Shown here: piece after piece, positions 38,801 through 51,662 of the stretch
Position numbering within the stretch: position 1 is the first letter of the stretch
How the letters are laid out: every line of letters begins with the position of its first letter
From: Puffinus mauretanicus
Lineage: Eukaryota > Chordata > Aves > Procellariiformes > Procellariidae
Assembly: GCA_023333565.1 (NCBI GenBank)
Contig: JAJKFH010001182.1
Coordinates: forward strand, 62,001 to 126,000
Direction: 5' to 3'
DNA length: 64,000 nt
The notes under the pieces: model-generated
Told to the model about the DNA's origin: nothing
Database searches by the model: none
What the model saw: only the letters and a program-made list of their open reading frames with translations
Program-made: the position numbers and the translations under genes

Positions 38801-39795
38801 ATCGGAGGGGTGGCGAGGCACCTCAAGCACATTCCCTCCCAGCCCAAGGTGGCTGAAGGTCTCCCCACACAGCAGGGTTTGGACATGGCCCGGGTGGACG
38901 GGGCATTCGCATTGGCCAGCTGAGGGAGTTGAAGGTGCCTGAAGTTCTCCCAACCGGTCTGAGGCTTCTTACACAGCTGCTGGAGAAAGGCAGCACGTTT
39001 CGGAGCAGGAGCTTAACTTCACTGCTGTGAGTTACCTCCTGGGAGTGCGCATCTCTCTCCATCAACCACACAAACCACGGAGGGAATTTAAGGATCTGCT
39101 AATCCCTCGCCACGATTTGGTGGTGCTAGTGCTCCCACTCCCTTTCCATCCTGCCCTTCGCCTCCCGCCTCGCACAGCAGCACCCACAGGCAGGTGGGGG
39201 TCCAGTTGGCCTGGGGAGAGGTGGGTGTCTCATTTAGGGTCACTCTGTGGTCGGTGGAGGGAAACACGTCCCCCCGCAGGTGATTTGCCACCCCAGATAG
39301 CGGAGCTGACCAGCCACGGGGATGCCAGGCTCTCACTCTGAGTGGTTCACGCTCATTTTAAGCCAGCTGCCTTCAGGCCAGCGAATCCCACCCATCGCAT
39401 TTTATAGCACATGGAAAATGCGTAATGGCTGCTTCCCCTGCCACCGTGTCCCTTGGATTTTCAGGGATCCAGAAGTGTCCAGTGGCTCGGTGCAAGCCAG
39501 AAGTGATGGGCAGGACAATGCTGATCTCAAGGGATGACTTGCTCAAGCAAAACAAGTGGCACGCAGCCTTGCCTGGCACAAACTTCTACATTATTTCTTA
39601 TTATCCAATGTACGCTAGCACCTATACACCCCAGAAGGGCTGCAGCCCTTCTGAGCTCAACAGTAAGAAAAAGGCCGTGCCGCACAGCGTCGGGCTAACA
39701 GGCTAACCGGGCGCTGCGGAGGGACAGCAAAAGAAAGGCAAAATGGTTAGTCTTGCTTTGCAGGGGGGAAATTGGGCCACCATGAGCTCACATAA

Positions 39796-39875
39796 TGTTC
39801 ACACCGCACAGGGGAAGCAAGTGCAGAGACAGACTTTGAAGCCAGGTCTACCAAGTCCCAGTCCTTAGGCTTAAA
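39796..39875. repeat. Probable MIR-type SINE remnant (internal/tail region)
   Basis: The sequence CACACC..CAGGGGAAGCAAGTGCAGAGACAG is followed by TTGAAGCCAGGTCTACCAAGTCCCAGTCC. This resembles the amniote SINE block GCAGAGCCAGGATTTGAACC, CAGGTCTCC..AGTCCCAGTCC found in MIR-family elements. Assignment is by eye and the element is old. Confidence 0.45.
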
Positions 39876-42194
39876 AAAAATCGTGTCACCAAATAGTTGT
39901 GAGGGTACTTGCTGGTGAGGGGTTTGAAGTTACCTTGTCTCAGCTCCACCTCCTGCTACACGCAGGTGAAAATCCTGAATGCTCCCAGCAGAGGCAGCAA
40001 GGCCCTTCTGGATTTACATCTGTACGGCTGAAATTAGGGCCAGGAGAGCTCCGTAAATGCTGGCTGCGCTGCCTGCCCCCTCACTGGACATATTTCGGAG
40101 TCGAGAACTGCCAGATCCTCGCACAGAGTGGTGCAGCTCCAGCCCCCAGACAGTCTCCATGCAGCCCACCCCTTCTTCTCAGGGGAACCACAGTTGGAGA
40201 TGCGAGAGCTGCCCAAACAGCCAAATACCATCTCCTTCACCTCCTCACCGCCTGCCATGGGGAGCCGGGCTGCTGCAACCGGGGCTCTCGCAGCAGCTGC
40301 TGCATCCTCCTCCTTCTCCTCCTCCTCTTCTTCACCACCAGCAATCAATAGCAAGTCTCCAAACTGGACAGCAACAACCCGCAGCCAACCCCCTCCTCCT
40401 TCCCCAATTTCCCTATAGCAGCTTGGGTGGCAGGGAGCCGCAGGGCTCGGCGGGCACTGCTGCCAGGAGGAAGGGTGAAAGGGAGCCATCAAGAGCGGTG
40501 AAGGTGGGGTTGTGCTCTCCAGACTGGGAGATGGAGCTGCTGGGGGGTGGACTCCCAAAATCTCGCTGCAGACCTAGTGGCTGCTGAGGTTGGACCACCC
40601 TGGCTTAAAAGAAATGCATCAATAAATATTTAGTTAAATAAATTAGAAAAGGATTTAGTAAAAAAAAAAAAAGAAAAAAGTATATATTTTTTAAAATAGC
40701 TAGTAAAAATATTTACTATGTATTTTTGGACAATTTCCTTTGATGTTGTTCATACCTCATTTGTCCTCAGCATCTGCAAAAATGTAAACAATTAAGATTT
40801 CAGGGCAAGGTTTCACAGAAACCATTTTTAAGTTGCACTGTTTGAAGGAATCGGAATTTAATTTTAAATTGCCTTGTCCAAGAGTTCATGTCATAAGTGC
40901 TTGTATGTTTTTCCAGTCAAAGAAAAGAAATAATAATACATCTGTACTGGCTGATGCGATTAATGCAGCTCAAATTCCTACTAAGTGTGGCTCTTACTTA
41001 TCATTTGGACAAAACCATATTCACCGAATAAGCTCAAGTGAGGCATACATTACTGGGAACCACAGTCTGCTGCCACATTTCATAAACAGAAGAAGAAGGT
41101 AAACTGAAAAAAATATTTGACACAAATTCATCTCTAGCACCCACGTATACACATCCATAAGTGAAAGACTGAAGTACAATATGCCCAAGAGATGATCCTT
41201 ACCAGGATCAATACAATAAATACCAAAGGTAGTGTCTACGTAGCGCTATCTGTTTTTAATGTGTCATGTGCAATCACTGGCTGTGATGTAAAAACAGAAG
41301 GCAAGGGTTTATCAGGTTTCAGATTCAGCTGAATCACCCGACCCACCCCTATGCAAAGGCCAATGTGCCTGGAAGTAAACACAGTTCAAGTGGTACGTAT
41401 GTTTTCCAGGGTGTTGGGTTTCTGTTTTGTCGTAAATATGATCTATTACAATATTCTCCCACATCCTACGGTCAATGTTTCAACATTTTCAGGTGCGTTT
41501 CTCATTTCTTGTTTTCCTTGATATATTGCTGGAGGAAAAACTGACTGGCTTCGCATGATAGCTTTTGTATATTAAATAATTTTATTGTGTTTGAGCAACA
41601 AACTAAAAACAAGACGCTTGACAGTTACGGTATAATCAGTGGTTTCTCTTCATCCTGTTGGAAGGAAAATTCATGGCATGGTACAATGCAATACCTGACA
41701 ACTATTTCATCTTCTTTTCCTTTGTTTCACTGGAAAACGGATAGCTACCTGTCATCCACAAGAAAAATAATGTATAGCCAGAATCAGCATGAGGCTGTGG
41801 CATAATAAAGGCTTACTTTTAAAAACAAATATATTTTTCCATTGTAGAATTTGTGCTTGAAAAGCATATTTATATATGTATACAACTGTATTTGCATACA
41901 AATGAGTGCATTATGTATACACTACACAAATGCATATGCATGGTATCATTATATATATTTTACACTAGATTTATATAGAAGGACACGTGGTTAGACAATA
42001 ATAGTAAGAGAGTATTTTGACATATATGCATATATTCCTGCGCTACTGGTGACTAACATATTACAGAAGGCAGCGTTTGGGCAGGATGCTCAATAGGTAA
42101 GGTTTGTAGTGTACAAATACTGTCCATGGCGTAAATGTCCACAGCAGAAGGACGACAACCCCAGGCAGCTACACCCTCTTTCTTCTTGTGAAAC

Positions 42195-42297
42195 ACAGTA
42201 ACTCTGTGCTTTTTTTTACCTCTCTGTAAAATGGGTATTAAAAATGTCTGCCCATTGCTACCCTGTTAGTTAAAAGTTTAAGTGCTCTGGGAGCTGG
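42195..42297 (+). repeat. Probable MIR-family SINE remnant
   Basis: The order of blocks is TAACTCTGTGC, TACCTCTCTGTAAAATGGGTATTAA, a stretch ending CTGTTAG, then TTTAAGTGCTCTGGGAGCT. This parallels the MIR consensus tail: CTCTGTGCCTCAGTTTCC, CATCTGTAAAATGGGGATAATAA, GTGAGGATTAA, GTAAAGTGCTTTGAGAT. Its retention indicates that this stretch is ancestral amniote DNA. Confidence 0.6.
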
Positions 42298-42979
42298 TGC
42301 TGCAACTGCAAACCTTGCTTATGCCTGGCCTGCGAGGAGAATACACTGGTGAAACTGAAACCAGCAAGGTCCCAGCGGCAGGTTCCGCTTAAAGGCAGAG
42401 GCACACCACGTACCGGCCTGAAAACAGATAAGAAGAGCAACCAGTAATTTCAATTTTGCATTTGCATCTGCCAAACCCCGAGTAGTGAATCTCGTCCAGG
42501 ATCAGACGGGCTCACGCCACGTGATCAGTAATAGGAAGGCACATGGCAGGTGGCAGCTTGGTGGCTTCTCTTCTTATCCAAGAAGGAGATGGCGATCTCC
42601 AATGAGATTTAGGAGGGGGCTTGAGATGGAGAAAAGCATCAGGTGCGAAGGGGTAAATGGTGGGGTTGTTCAGATCCGTCCACCCACACGTTACAGAAAT
42701 GCTGCTGCAGTTGCAAAGAAATCAGCAGTGGCTCCCTGAAAGCCACCCACTTTCACTCTTTGCTCCAGTTGCGGCTATCAACCTCGCTGGCTGATGAAGC
42801 CGCTTGCAACAAAAAAACCCAAAACCCTCAAAAAACCCCAAGCAAACAAAAAACAAAGTAGAATCTCAGACAGTAACTGGACTCTCTGGTATCCCCTCTT
42901 TGCTGGCCTGAGGATCGGTTCACCGAGGCACAACCTCACAGGGACGCCTCGTCCTCTCCGATGGGTGCCAGAGCCGCTG

Positions 42980-43155
42980 GAGAATGAAGGGGCAGAAGGG
43001 AAAGAGTGAGCAGAGAGAAAAAAGGCAAGAAGGAAAGGGTGGGGGGAGATAAGGAAATCACAAAAAGAAGTCACAACAAGGGAAAAAACAGCAAGAAAGG
43101 AAAGGAAAAAAATAGAAAGGAGGAAAATAAGCATGAAACTAGGAGAGAAATGAGA
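42980..43155. repeat. Purine-rich low-complexity tract
   Basis: About 175 bases on the plus strand are almost entirely A and G, with few pyrimidines: AGAGAGAAAAAAGGCAAGAA, GGAAAGGGTGGGGGGAGATA and similar. It produces lysine/glutamate-rich open frames by composition. It could adopt a triplex structure when supercoiled; no function is shown. Confidence 0.8.
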
Positions 43156-45442
43156 CTTGGCCAGTGTATGAAGAAAGAGGATGTGTATCAAAGCACCCCA
43201 AATTGGAGCTTTTGCAAAACAAAGAACCCACAAGAATAATTAAAAGGCACTGAAGGGCTGTCATCCCCAAGCTGTGCCTCCAAGGGACAACGGGCAACCT
43301 CCGCAGTGTCCAGGGCAGGTCTGCACGGGTGTCTCCCAGAGGGCTCACCCTGGCCACATTCATGTCCCCACGACAGTGTACCCTGTGGAGATTGAATGGG
43401 CGAACGGATCCAGAGCTCCTGCCCCTGGTGCAGTCAGAAGTAATTTTGCATCTCCATAGTTTACACTGCAGTGAAGTTCACCTGGTCAAGCCAAGCTGGT
43501 CTTGCGCCTCGCTTTCTGCCGTGTGTCATCCAGTCAGCATTTCCTTTCCCTTTAATCCTGGGGCACAGCTGACATTGCCCTGCAGCACCCACAAGTCTAG
43601 AGTAAGCATCCCCAGGCTGCGCTTCCCTGCGGTCTTGCCAGCAAAGCCAGGCGGTGCCGCAAAGACACCAGATTTGGAGTTAGCCAGCGAAGGAGCCCTC
43701 GCCCAGCAGTGCTCCGTCCTAAACAACCAGGCACAGTGCATTGACTGACGGGCTCAGGGATGCCAGGGACTGACAGCTCTTGATGAAGTGGTATATCAGG
43801 CAGCCAGCTGCTCTCTCCTTGACCCACCCGAATAAATGCCAAGGCACCCTCAGCATCTCTTGCTAGCGTTCTGCCCAGGAGGACCCAGCAGTGATGGCCA
43901 CTGAGTGTTTGGATACACACTTGAAGAAGGACTCGGGAGTCAAAATAAAATGGACAAGGAACAAAAATGAATTTTTAAAAATTCCTTAACATATATTGTT
44001 TGTTAAAATCTTGAACCTTGTATAGTTTTGTTGCAAAACTGCATTTTTATATTAAAGGAAATTCGGTGCAGAAAAGTAGGATCGCTTGTTACTTTTCCAG
44101 ATCTGCCAGATGCATCTTCCTTTCAATTGATACCTTCCTATAATTTTTTTTAGCGAAATCTTTTCTTACAGATTTTTTTTTCTCTTCTACGTATACACTT
44201 AATCTTACTCTTTGTAAAGTCACCATGGGGTGGTTAAAAAGTCACTTGGCAAACAAGCAAGGAGCACACTTTTCTCACAGGACTCAAAAAACATTTCATG
44301 CCCTCTCTGTGCATGAAACTTCCTGCAAAATAAGAATTCTATCACGAAAGACAAGAAATGCAATTTTAGATGCTGAAAGTGTTGTGTTAGGGCTTTAACA
44401 CGGCGAGGCAGAGCTGCCTTCTCCATTGTCCCTGGACAAGCCTTTCCAGCCACTCGTGATGTCAGGAGGCGCCACTCAGACAAATAACAGCAACCCACAT
44501 CTCTCTGGATTCTCCTCAGCCTCCATAAATAGGCACTTTCTTTGCTGCTCCATCATGTGAATCTAATGAGGGGGTTTTTAATATTGGAACTAAATCAGGA
44601 GTGCAAATACAGGCACCGGTCTGACCCTGTCTAGACCCTTCCTCCTCAGCCCTCTGTTAGCAGAGGGGCACGTAGAGTGAGAAGCAGACGTACAGCCTCC
44701 TCCAGAGCAACACTCGAAATCCAGTACAGAGGCGTGTAACCCGTTCAAAGCCAGTTCCCCAAACCAGGCAGGCTCCATGCCTCGGCCTGCCAAAAAGCAC
44801 AGAGGCGAGGAAAGGACTTACCCTCCCCAGAGCCCCAAGGCTGGAGACATGACTTGGTTTGTCACCAACAGTCTCCAGCTTTGTCACCCTGGAGACTGAC
44901 CAATGGACAATAACTGCATTTTTACACTTCTTATCTTACCATGTTGGCATCTACATCATTCAGACCCCTCCAGGGCACACCTTTAACCAGTGCTGAACAT
45001 CTGGCAGCTTGAACAGAGGGAGAAAGAGTGAAGAAGGCGATGTTCAGTCATGTCATGGAGGTCTCTGTGAAAGGTGGGAAGGTAGCTCAAGAATGGGCCT
45101 AACTGCTGAGATAAGAAAAGGAGAAGACAACAGAGAGGACAAGGGCAAAGAAGCCCAAAAAGATGTCATCAAGTTCCTAAAAAGCTATCAAAATCTGGTA
45201 GCTGAGACGGGAGATGATTGTAAAACTCACCGTTGAGTATGTCGAATTTCTCGGTAGCTGACTGGTTATCAAAGGTTGTAGTTTGCAGACACTGATGGCC
45301 AAATATTTCTGACTCACCAGAACAGCTCTCATTTTTGGTTGCTTTTCTGACAGATCTTCAGGAATATGTCTTTGTCCTACTGCAGTTTTGCAGCATTATG
45401 GGTTTGCATTATAATCTTTCCCCTCGGTTCTTGTTTCTCCAG

Positions 45443-45553
45443 GGACAAGACAGTATTCTGTGGCCTAACACAGCCCAGAGGAAAGTCCCTGCAGAAACAG
45501 TCACCCAGATCACCTTTGTCCACTCCTTGGTTTTCAGCTTGGTCCGGACGCAG
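45443..45553 (+). other. Candidate unannotated exon (37 codons, phase 0-0)
   Basis: A pyrimidine-rich acceptor (CCCCTCGGTTCTTGTTTCTCCAG|GG) is followed by 111 bases open in one frame, ending at a strong donor (CGGACGCAG|GTGAGA). The length is divisible by three, and the enclosing frame is open from 45335 to 45589. I do not recognise the encoded peptide. This may be an exon of a noncoding or unknown transcript on the plus strand, or a chance pairing of splice-like signals; the latter is not rare in 27 kb. Confidence 0.3.
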
Positions 45554-45945
45554 GTGAGAAAGGAGACTCGGTGGTTGCTGGTGCTGTGAAATCAGCAGCC
45601 AGAGTAGCTCAATGGCCAGATGGGTGGTTTGCAAAACATCAGCTGTGGAGCACTGGCACATTGATTACAAAACTCTTCATCCCAAGCACCGCTGTTACAG
45701 CATGGGTAGCGACTCCTTCTCCATCATCAAACCCAAGATTTTCTTATGGTGGTCAGAAAAAACATCTATTTTAGTAACGTCTGTGAAGTCGTGCGAACGG
45801 GTCTTCAAAAACGCCTACGTCAATGGATTCTTTCTTTGATATTTTAATCAGATTCATGTGCCAATGTCAGATGAAATCAGCACATCTCTTCCTCAGTGGG
45901 GTTACTGACTAGCTGACAGACTGCTGCGTGTGCAGTGATGTCTGA

Positions 45946-46818
45946 GCCAGCCAACAAGATCTGCAGCTGGGCAGGGAAGTGGGTAAGTGCCATGGAGGTA
46001 AATGCAAGGTCAAGAAAAGGGCTACAGCGAGTGCAAAGGTAAATGCTAAGCAGAGCAGTGACAGGCATCCAGAAGGGATTTTTCACAGGCATGCTGGCAT
46101 GCTGTGTTGCACAGCTTGCTCTGCTCCCGTAGGTTCCAAGCAAAAGCAGTCTGTGACAAATATTTTGAGAGTGCTTCGCAGGAATCGAAGCTGCGAGATG
46201 TTGAATCTGCACTGGCAGAGCCAAGCACAAAAAGTGGCAAGTGAACTTTTTCCTACACAGATTGCACCGCAGAATAAGTTTCCTGATTTGCAGAGGCTTT
46301 TTACACTTCTTGTCGTAGGCAACCCTGCTATGAAAAAGTATCTAGAAACCTCTTTTGCAAAATGTTGGTGGCATATCTTGTTTGAATCAACTGGGGGGAA
46401 AAAAAAGGCCAAAAATTTGGAAAGTCGTATGAACGACCCACGAAAGCTGTTGAATGCTCATGTTGGGCACCGGCTTGCAGCAGATGAGGGGAGCAGCCTG
46501 GCAGCTGCTGCGCTCAGCACGGTAGCGGCGCCGTGTTGTTCCCTCGTGGATGATTCACAAGGGCTTGGTGAGGGAAGCAGGCAATTTGCGACGGGGATTT
46601 CTTCTAATGCAGCGAGTTTAGTTAGAAACCAAAAGAGCAACCCAGGCCGTTGGAAACAATTCAGAAGTATGATTTTCTTTTTGAGAAGACAACAGCTTTT
46701 GTTAGCCATGTCACTGCAGGCACAGCAAGAACGTGGGAGAAAAGCCCTGTTTCTCAATATAGTGCATGTGGCTTGCACAAAACCTTTGCTCAGCTTAGTT
46801 GGGGGAAAATGGAGTTAA
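45946..46818 (+). pseudogene. Decayed ORF resembling CGGBP1/hAT-type transposon protein
   Basis: An uninterrupted frame of about 290 codons in a region of moderate GC, so its length is not explained by composition alone. It lacks an ATG near its start; the first Met falls near 46099. Around 46100 it reads GMLCCTACSAPVGSKQKQSV, similar to the C-x2-C zinc-finger block of CGGBP1 and related hAT-derived proteins (G.LFC..C...V...KS). Near 46320-46345 NPAMKKYLE resembles the NPA.K.FLE block, and ESTGGKKK near 46384-46407 resembles the ESTLRK block that follows it in that family. No zinc-binding histidine is evident and the second half matches nothing I know. A second weak piece lies near 47549-47640. 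It is probably a transposon relic; a domesticated gene is possible but unproven. Confidence 0.3.
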
Positions 46819-49800
46819 TTAACTTGTTATGGCGGTAAAACGGGCCTCTGCTGCCTTCTAACAATATCTCCAGGCAAAGGGGAAAGTACCTGCAATCTTC
46901 CCAGTCATAAGGTGGAAGAGCGGCTTTCAAGTCGTTTTTGTGCTGGCCAAGGCTTCTGGGGAGATGGGCGTTTAAGAGCCTGCGTGCGGCTTCATTTAGC
47001 AGTTCAACGTGTGGGTAAGATTCACCTGTCATGACTCAGGCATCTAAAACTTAATGTTTAGGTCCTTGCCAACCACCTTCAGTGCCATTTGTAGTTGAGG
47101 AAGAAAAATAGGCAGAGAAAATTCACTTATCCAAAGCCTGGCCTGAAAGCCAGGAGAGCTGAGCGGTCCTCTGTTTTGACTTGATGGGAACAACGTAGAG
47201 GAGCTAGTGCTGACCTGGATACGAGTTACCTTCACACCTCTACAGCTGGTGCAAAGCCCACCCTTCCTGCAGGCTGCTAGAGATGTGTGCAGCTGCTTCA
47301 ATAGCCCGTGCTCGCTTCTCCAAGGGTAATCCCAACCCTCACAAAATTAGACATCAGAGCATGTCAACGAGCAAAAGAGTTGGTAAGCTTTGGCTCTGGC
47401 TCAAACTTTACAGGCACACCATTGATAGGACATTGACCAAGAAAGCCCACCCTCACAGCAGTATTAAAAAAAAGAAATCTGCCTTCACAGTTGTCAATCA
47501 ACTGCCTTTTTTTTTAAGGCCTGTCAAATGCGTGATCCAATCTATGTCAAATATCGACTGATACTTTTGAGGTAATTGCTGTGTTTGAAGACAATGTGTT
47601 GGCTAACGCCGTCGCTTCAATTCTGGATGGAAAACCTTCACATATTGCTAAGTTTTGAGATGACTTACAGGTGCTCAATGGCAGTGAAGACTGAGAGAGC
47701 GTGTATTTTCTTTGTGCAAAGGTGAATTGCATCATTCCAGCAAGAAATCAAAGGCAGCAGCCATGCTATATACAACACTATTTCTTAACCAGGAAGATCT
47801 TCAGCCGGAACTGCAAATCATCTTCTTTTCTGTAAAATAAATTTACAGCTAAATGTAAAATTGTATGTTTGAGAGTACTGTGTAATAATAGTATTGGTGG
47901 TATTAATAAAAGACTACTATTTAAAAGCATCTTTGCACTTTGCTTTGATAAAGCTACATAAATTAGTAATCTGTGAGCATCGTTCAACCTCTGCTACTGA
48001 ATTTACTTCGAAATGCCATGCCAGTGTTGTAGACTTAATAGCAACTTAAAAATTAATATGTTGACCTGAAAACGGGCTGGTGTCAGTGGAAAGGGAGGGG
48101 AGATTGACAAGGACTTTAAAGTCTGATCCCCCTGCATGGATATAGTTAGAATTACCAATGGCCTTTAGGAGACCAGAATATTCTTGTTTGGAAGAGCTGC
48201 AGGTGGAGTCAGCTGGTACTGGTGCTGCAAGGTGAGGTAGATTTCCCCCTCTCAGATTGCTCCCTTTAGCTGTCAACCTGTTATTATTACAAAGACTCAT
48301 CTTCGTTAGCCGCTCTGCCGCGGGGCTCACCTTATCTGCCAGCAGAGAACGCTGATTTCGTATCAGAAGTGGAGGCAGGGCAAAGAGCGATGGGGAGGCA
48401 GGGCGACCTGCGGAGCGGGAACCTCACGGCAGCAATCAGGGATTCCAGGGTGTCGAAGCATCCCGGGAATGCACTGACCACGGTGAGAAGATTTTTTTGT
48501 CTTTTCGTGAAGGTGACCTGGGATGAATGCCAGGGATTAATATCCTCTGCAGGTGCATCCCTTTAACTCAGTAAGTAACAGCTGAGGGTAAAAATAGGGA
48601 ATTCTTACAAAGACTATGACAAAAATGAAGCAGAAAATGCTCTGTGATACCCCATGAGCTGAAACTCTGGCACATGCAGAACCACGTGCATGTTTGTAGG
48701 GATGAACTGTCGGCTCACAGAAGCATTAGGTGCTTGTGGAGGCAATCCTGATTCCTTTCAGGTGAGTATTAAATCAAAGCAGACCTACTGGGGAGACAGC
48801 CCTCTGACCTTTACAAAAGGAGGAAGACGATCAGCCTCCAAGACCAGCTGGCCCTTTTGCCCTGTTAGAACATTCTGGCTTGAAACAGCCCCAGCTTGCA
48901 TCGGCCTGTTAGCCAAGCACTAGGATCCTGATACCGTGAGAAACACAGGTTCTTTTTCTCCCCTCACTAGTTTCTTCCTCCTCAAATGTTTGCTTATCTA
49001 TTGTTCTACAGAAGACAACTATCAGTCCAGCTCATCACCTCCTTCACCAACACCGGCACCACCAGGTGACTTTTGGCCAGAGCCAGAGGGGTGACCCTGC
49101 AGCGCCTGGGGCCAGTGGCCATGCGGAGGAGCGGGGTGAACCCACCCACAGCGCTGACCCACAGCAGAGCAATCCTCCCACACAGGGACTCGCAGCGAAG
49201 CTAAAGCCGCTCTTCATTAAAACACACCTACCTCATTCCTGTCACTAAGAAGGAATTGCATCCAGAAGCATCGCTTTGCAGCAACACCCTTTGGGGAGAT
49301 ATGATGCACTGGATCTGGGTCACCTCTCCCAGCCTTTGAGGGACATCCGTGCTGTGCTGGGATATGGGAGCATCCTAAAGCAGGTGTTGGCCTCTTTTCC
49401 CAGCAGTGCCTCTTCCAGCGGCTGCGAAACCCCGCTGAGCTGATGGTGCTCTCCGTGCTGTGGACGCGGTTTATTGCGGTGCAGCGCCTGGAGGAGATGG
49501 CCTCAAAAGGGCGCTCAGCAGCAGAGCAGCCCGGAGGACAGGTCCTGTGGTGCACAGGTTTCCTTACATTGGGCATCCTCACCATCATCTCTGCCACGTG
49601 GAGGAGAGCTGCACAAAGCTATCTCGCTACAGGGGTGTTTATAGGCCAAGATAATCTCCCCTCTAAACAGGAAAGAAGCATATAAAGTGGGTGTACGTAG
49701 GGAATGATCCCAGAACATGATAAACTGGTATTCGCCACTCAGCAATTACACTGCGGCTCTCCCAGGCGCGTGCACCCATGTCTGCGGGCACATCTTCTGC

Positions 49801-51662
49801 CTCCCGGCTGGAGCGGGCAGCGGACATTCACGTCTGCCTCCCAGGGGGCATAGGCAGGCAGGCGCTGGGTAATCTGGGATTCTTTTTTTATTTTGGGTGA
49901 GGGTAAAACACAGGGACATTATAAAAGATTTCTGTTGTGCAGGCCATTTCACACCAGCACAGTAGGCACAGTGGAACTCTGCCTCAAATTAATCCATGTC
50001 CCACCAACTACGTCAGCCTTTCTGGGCTGCTGAGGAGATGGAGTAAGAATTACACTTTATGGGGTCTTCCTCAGATGCTGTCAGCCATGAACGTACCCAG
50101 GGGCATCCATCACCCTCTGCTCCCGGCCAGCACTGGCGGCAGTGGGCTTCTGGCACAGCCACATCTTGTTGCCCACTCTGCAGCCCCAGGAGAGCAGGCT
50201 CCATCCTCTGTCCGGGCAGCATCCTCTGGGGTGTGATTCCTCATTTTCTCCCAGCAAAGAGAGCAAGCGGCCTCTGGAAATGATGCATTTTGGTGCCATG
50301 GTTTTATGGCCCTTATAATCAGCATGAAGCGAACACTGAGTTGGAGGAATAAGTAAATCATCGCAGACTAGGAAGAAGAACAATACTTTGCCAGCATTTC
50401 CGCAGGAGGTCATTAAAAGAGTGAACAAACATAATCTGAGAAACTTCTTAAGCTTCAAAATACTTTTGTGAAGTATGCAAAAGCAGATAAATATATGCTG
50501 GAGCTCTCTGTTCACGTCTGGGGTGGGAAAGCGTAGCTTCTTGGCCATGTATAGCAACCATAGCACCAGCAGTTAGGCACAGGAAGTTAAGAAGAATACC
50601 ACAGACATTTTACATGTGAAGAGATAAGTTAGCTAGTCTGAAAATACTTTACCTGAGTAAGGGTGTGCCTAGTCTGTAGGGGTTAACATCTTTTTAGGGT
50701 GTAACAAGCTACAGCGTTCCTCCTTCCTCTGGGATAAATGTCCCCAGTCCTCCCACGGAGATTTCACCTGGGATGGAAAGGCCATTTATCAGGACATGGG
50801 CTCAAGGGAAAACCTTCCAACGCGCTGGGCGAGAGGGGGGACGAGAGGCACAACATCTAGCTGGGACCGAGAACCGCAGTGCCATTTGCATGCAACTTCT
50901 CATTCATTAATACAACTTTGGGAGAGATTTCAGAGCTTTAATCATTCCCATTGATTGTGATTAGTAATGATTTGTTGCAGTGGTTTGCAGTGTGTTTCCT
51001 TATAATCTAGTTTAAGTATAAATCTGCCTTGGCAGTTTCTGGATAATTCAGATAGCCTGCGGGAATTGTTCCTGTGGGAGCAAAAACCTGGATCTTGTAA
51101 CACCAATTTCCATCATAAAATGCTTTTTAAATAAATCAAAACAATTGTTTTCACTCAGGTCTTCGCACTGAAGCGGGAACTGTTTCTTGCCCAGCTGCTG
51201 CAAAATTGTGACCCCATTTTTTAGAAAGCCTATTGTAACAATAAAATTGCTACATAAGCTTTAAAGGAATGAGTGTCGACCAGCTTGTCGTACCACAATA
51301 TTCATAACACCTTCAGGGAGCAGAACAAACGGTTAAAAGGAAAGTTAGCTGACTCATTTCATGAGTAGCTGGTGTTAGTTGTAGCAGCTTGGAAGTTAAC
51401 AGATAAAAATGTTATCACAGCCAGCAGCAATATAGCCGTAACGACGACAGACAGACTTATGTATAAAATAAGTCCAATTAACTCTCTTAAACATGGGTGC
51501 AATTTGGCTTTGGTATTAATATTCCAGCAGTATACGGGGGACCGATTGACTGCTGTAGTGTGCTTCAGAGGAGAACTCTTGCATTTCCGCATCTTCTGCT
51601 GGAGAATAATTTTATTTGAAGACATACAGAGACTTCAAAGTGCGGCTCCTTTCGGGTAACTA

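Noticed and set aside
48690..48775. Possible small exon ending in a strong donor CAG|GTGAGT at 48762/48763
   Set aside because: The upstream acceptor has a poor pyrimidine tract, and donor-like nonamers are expected several times in 27 kb.
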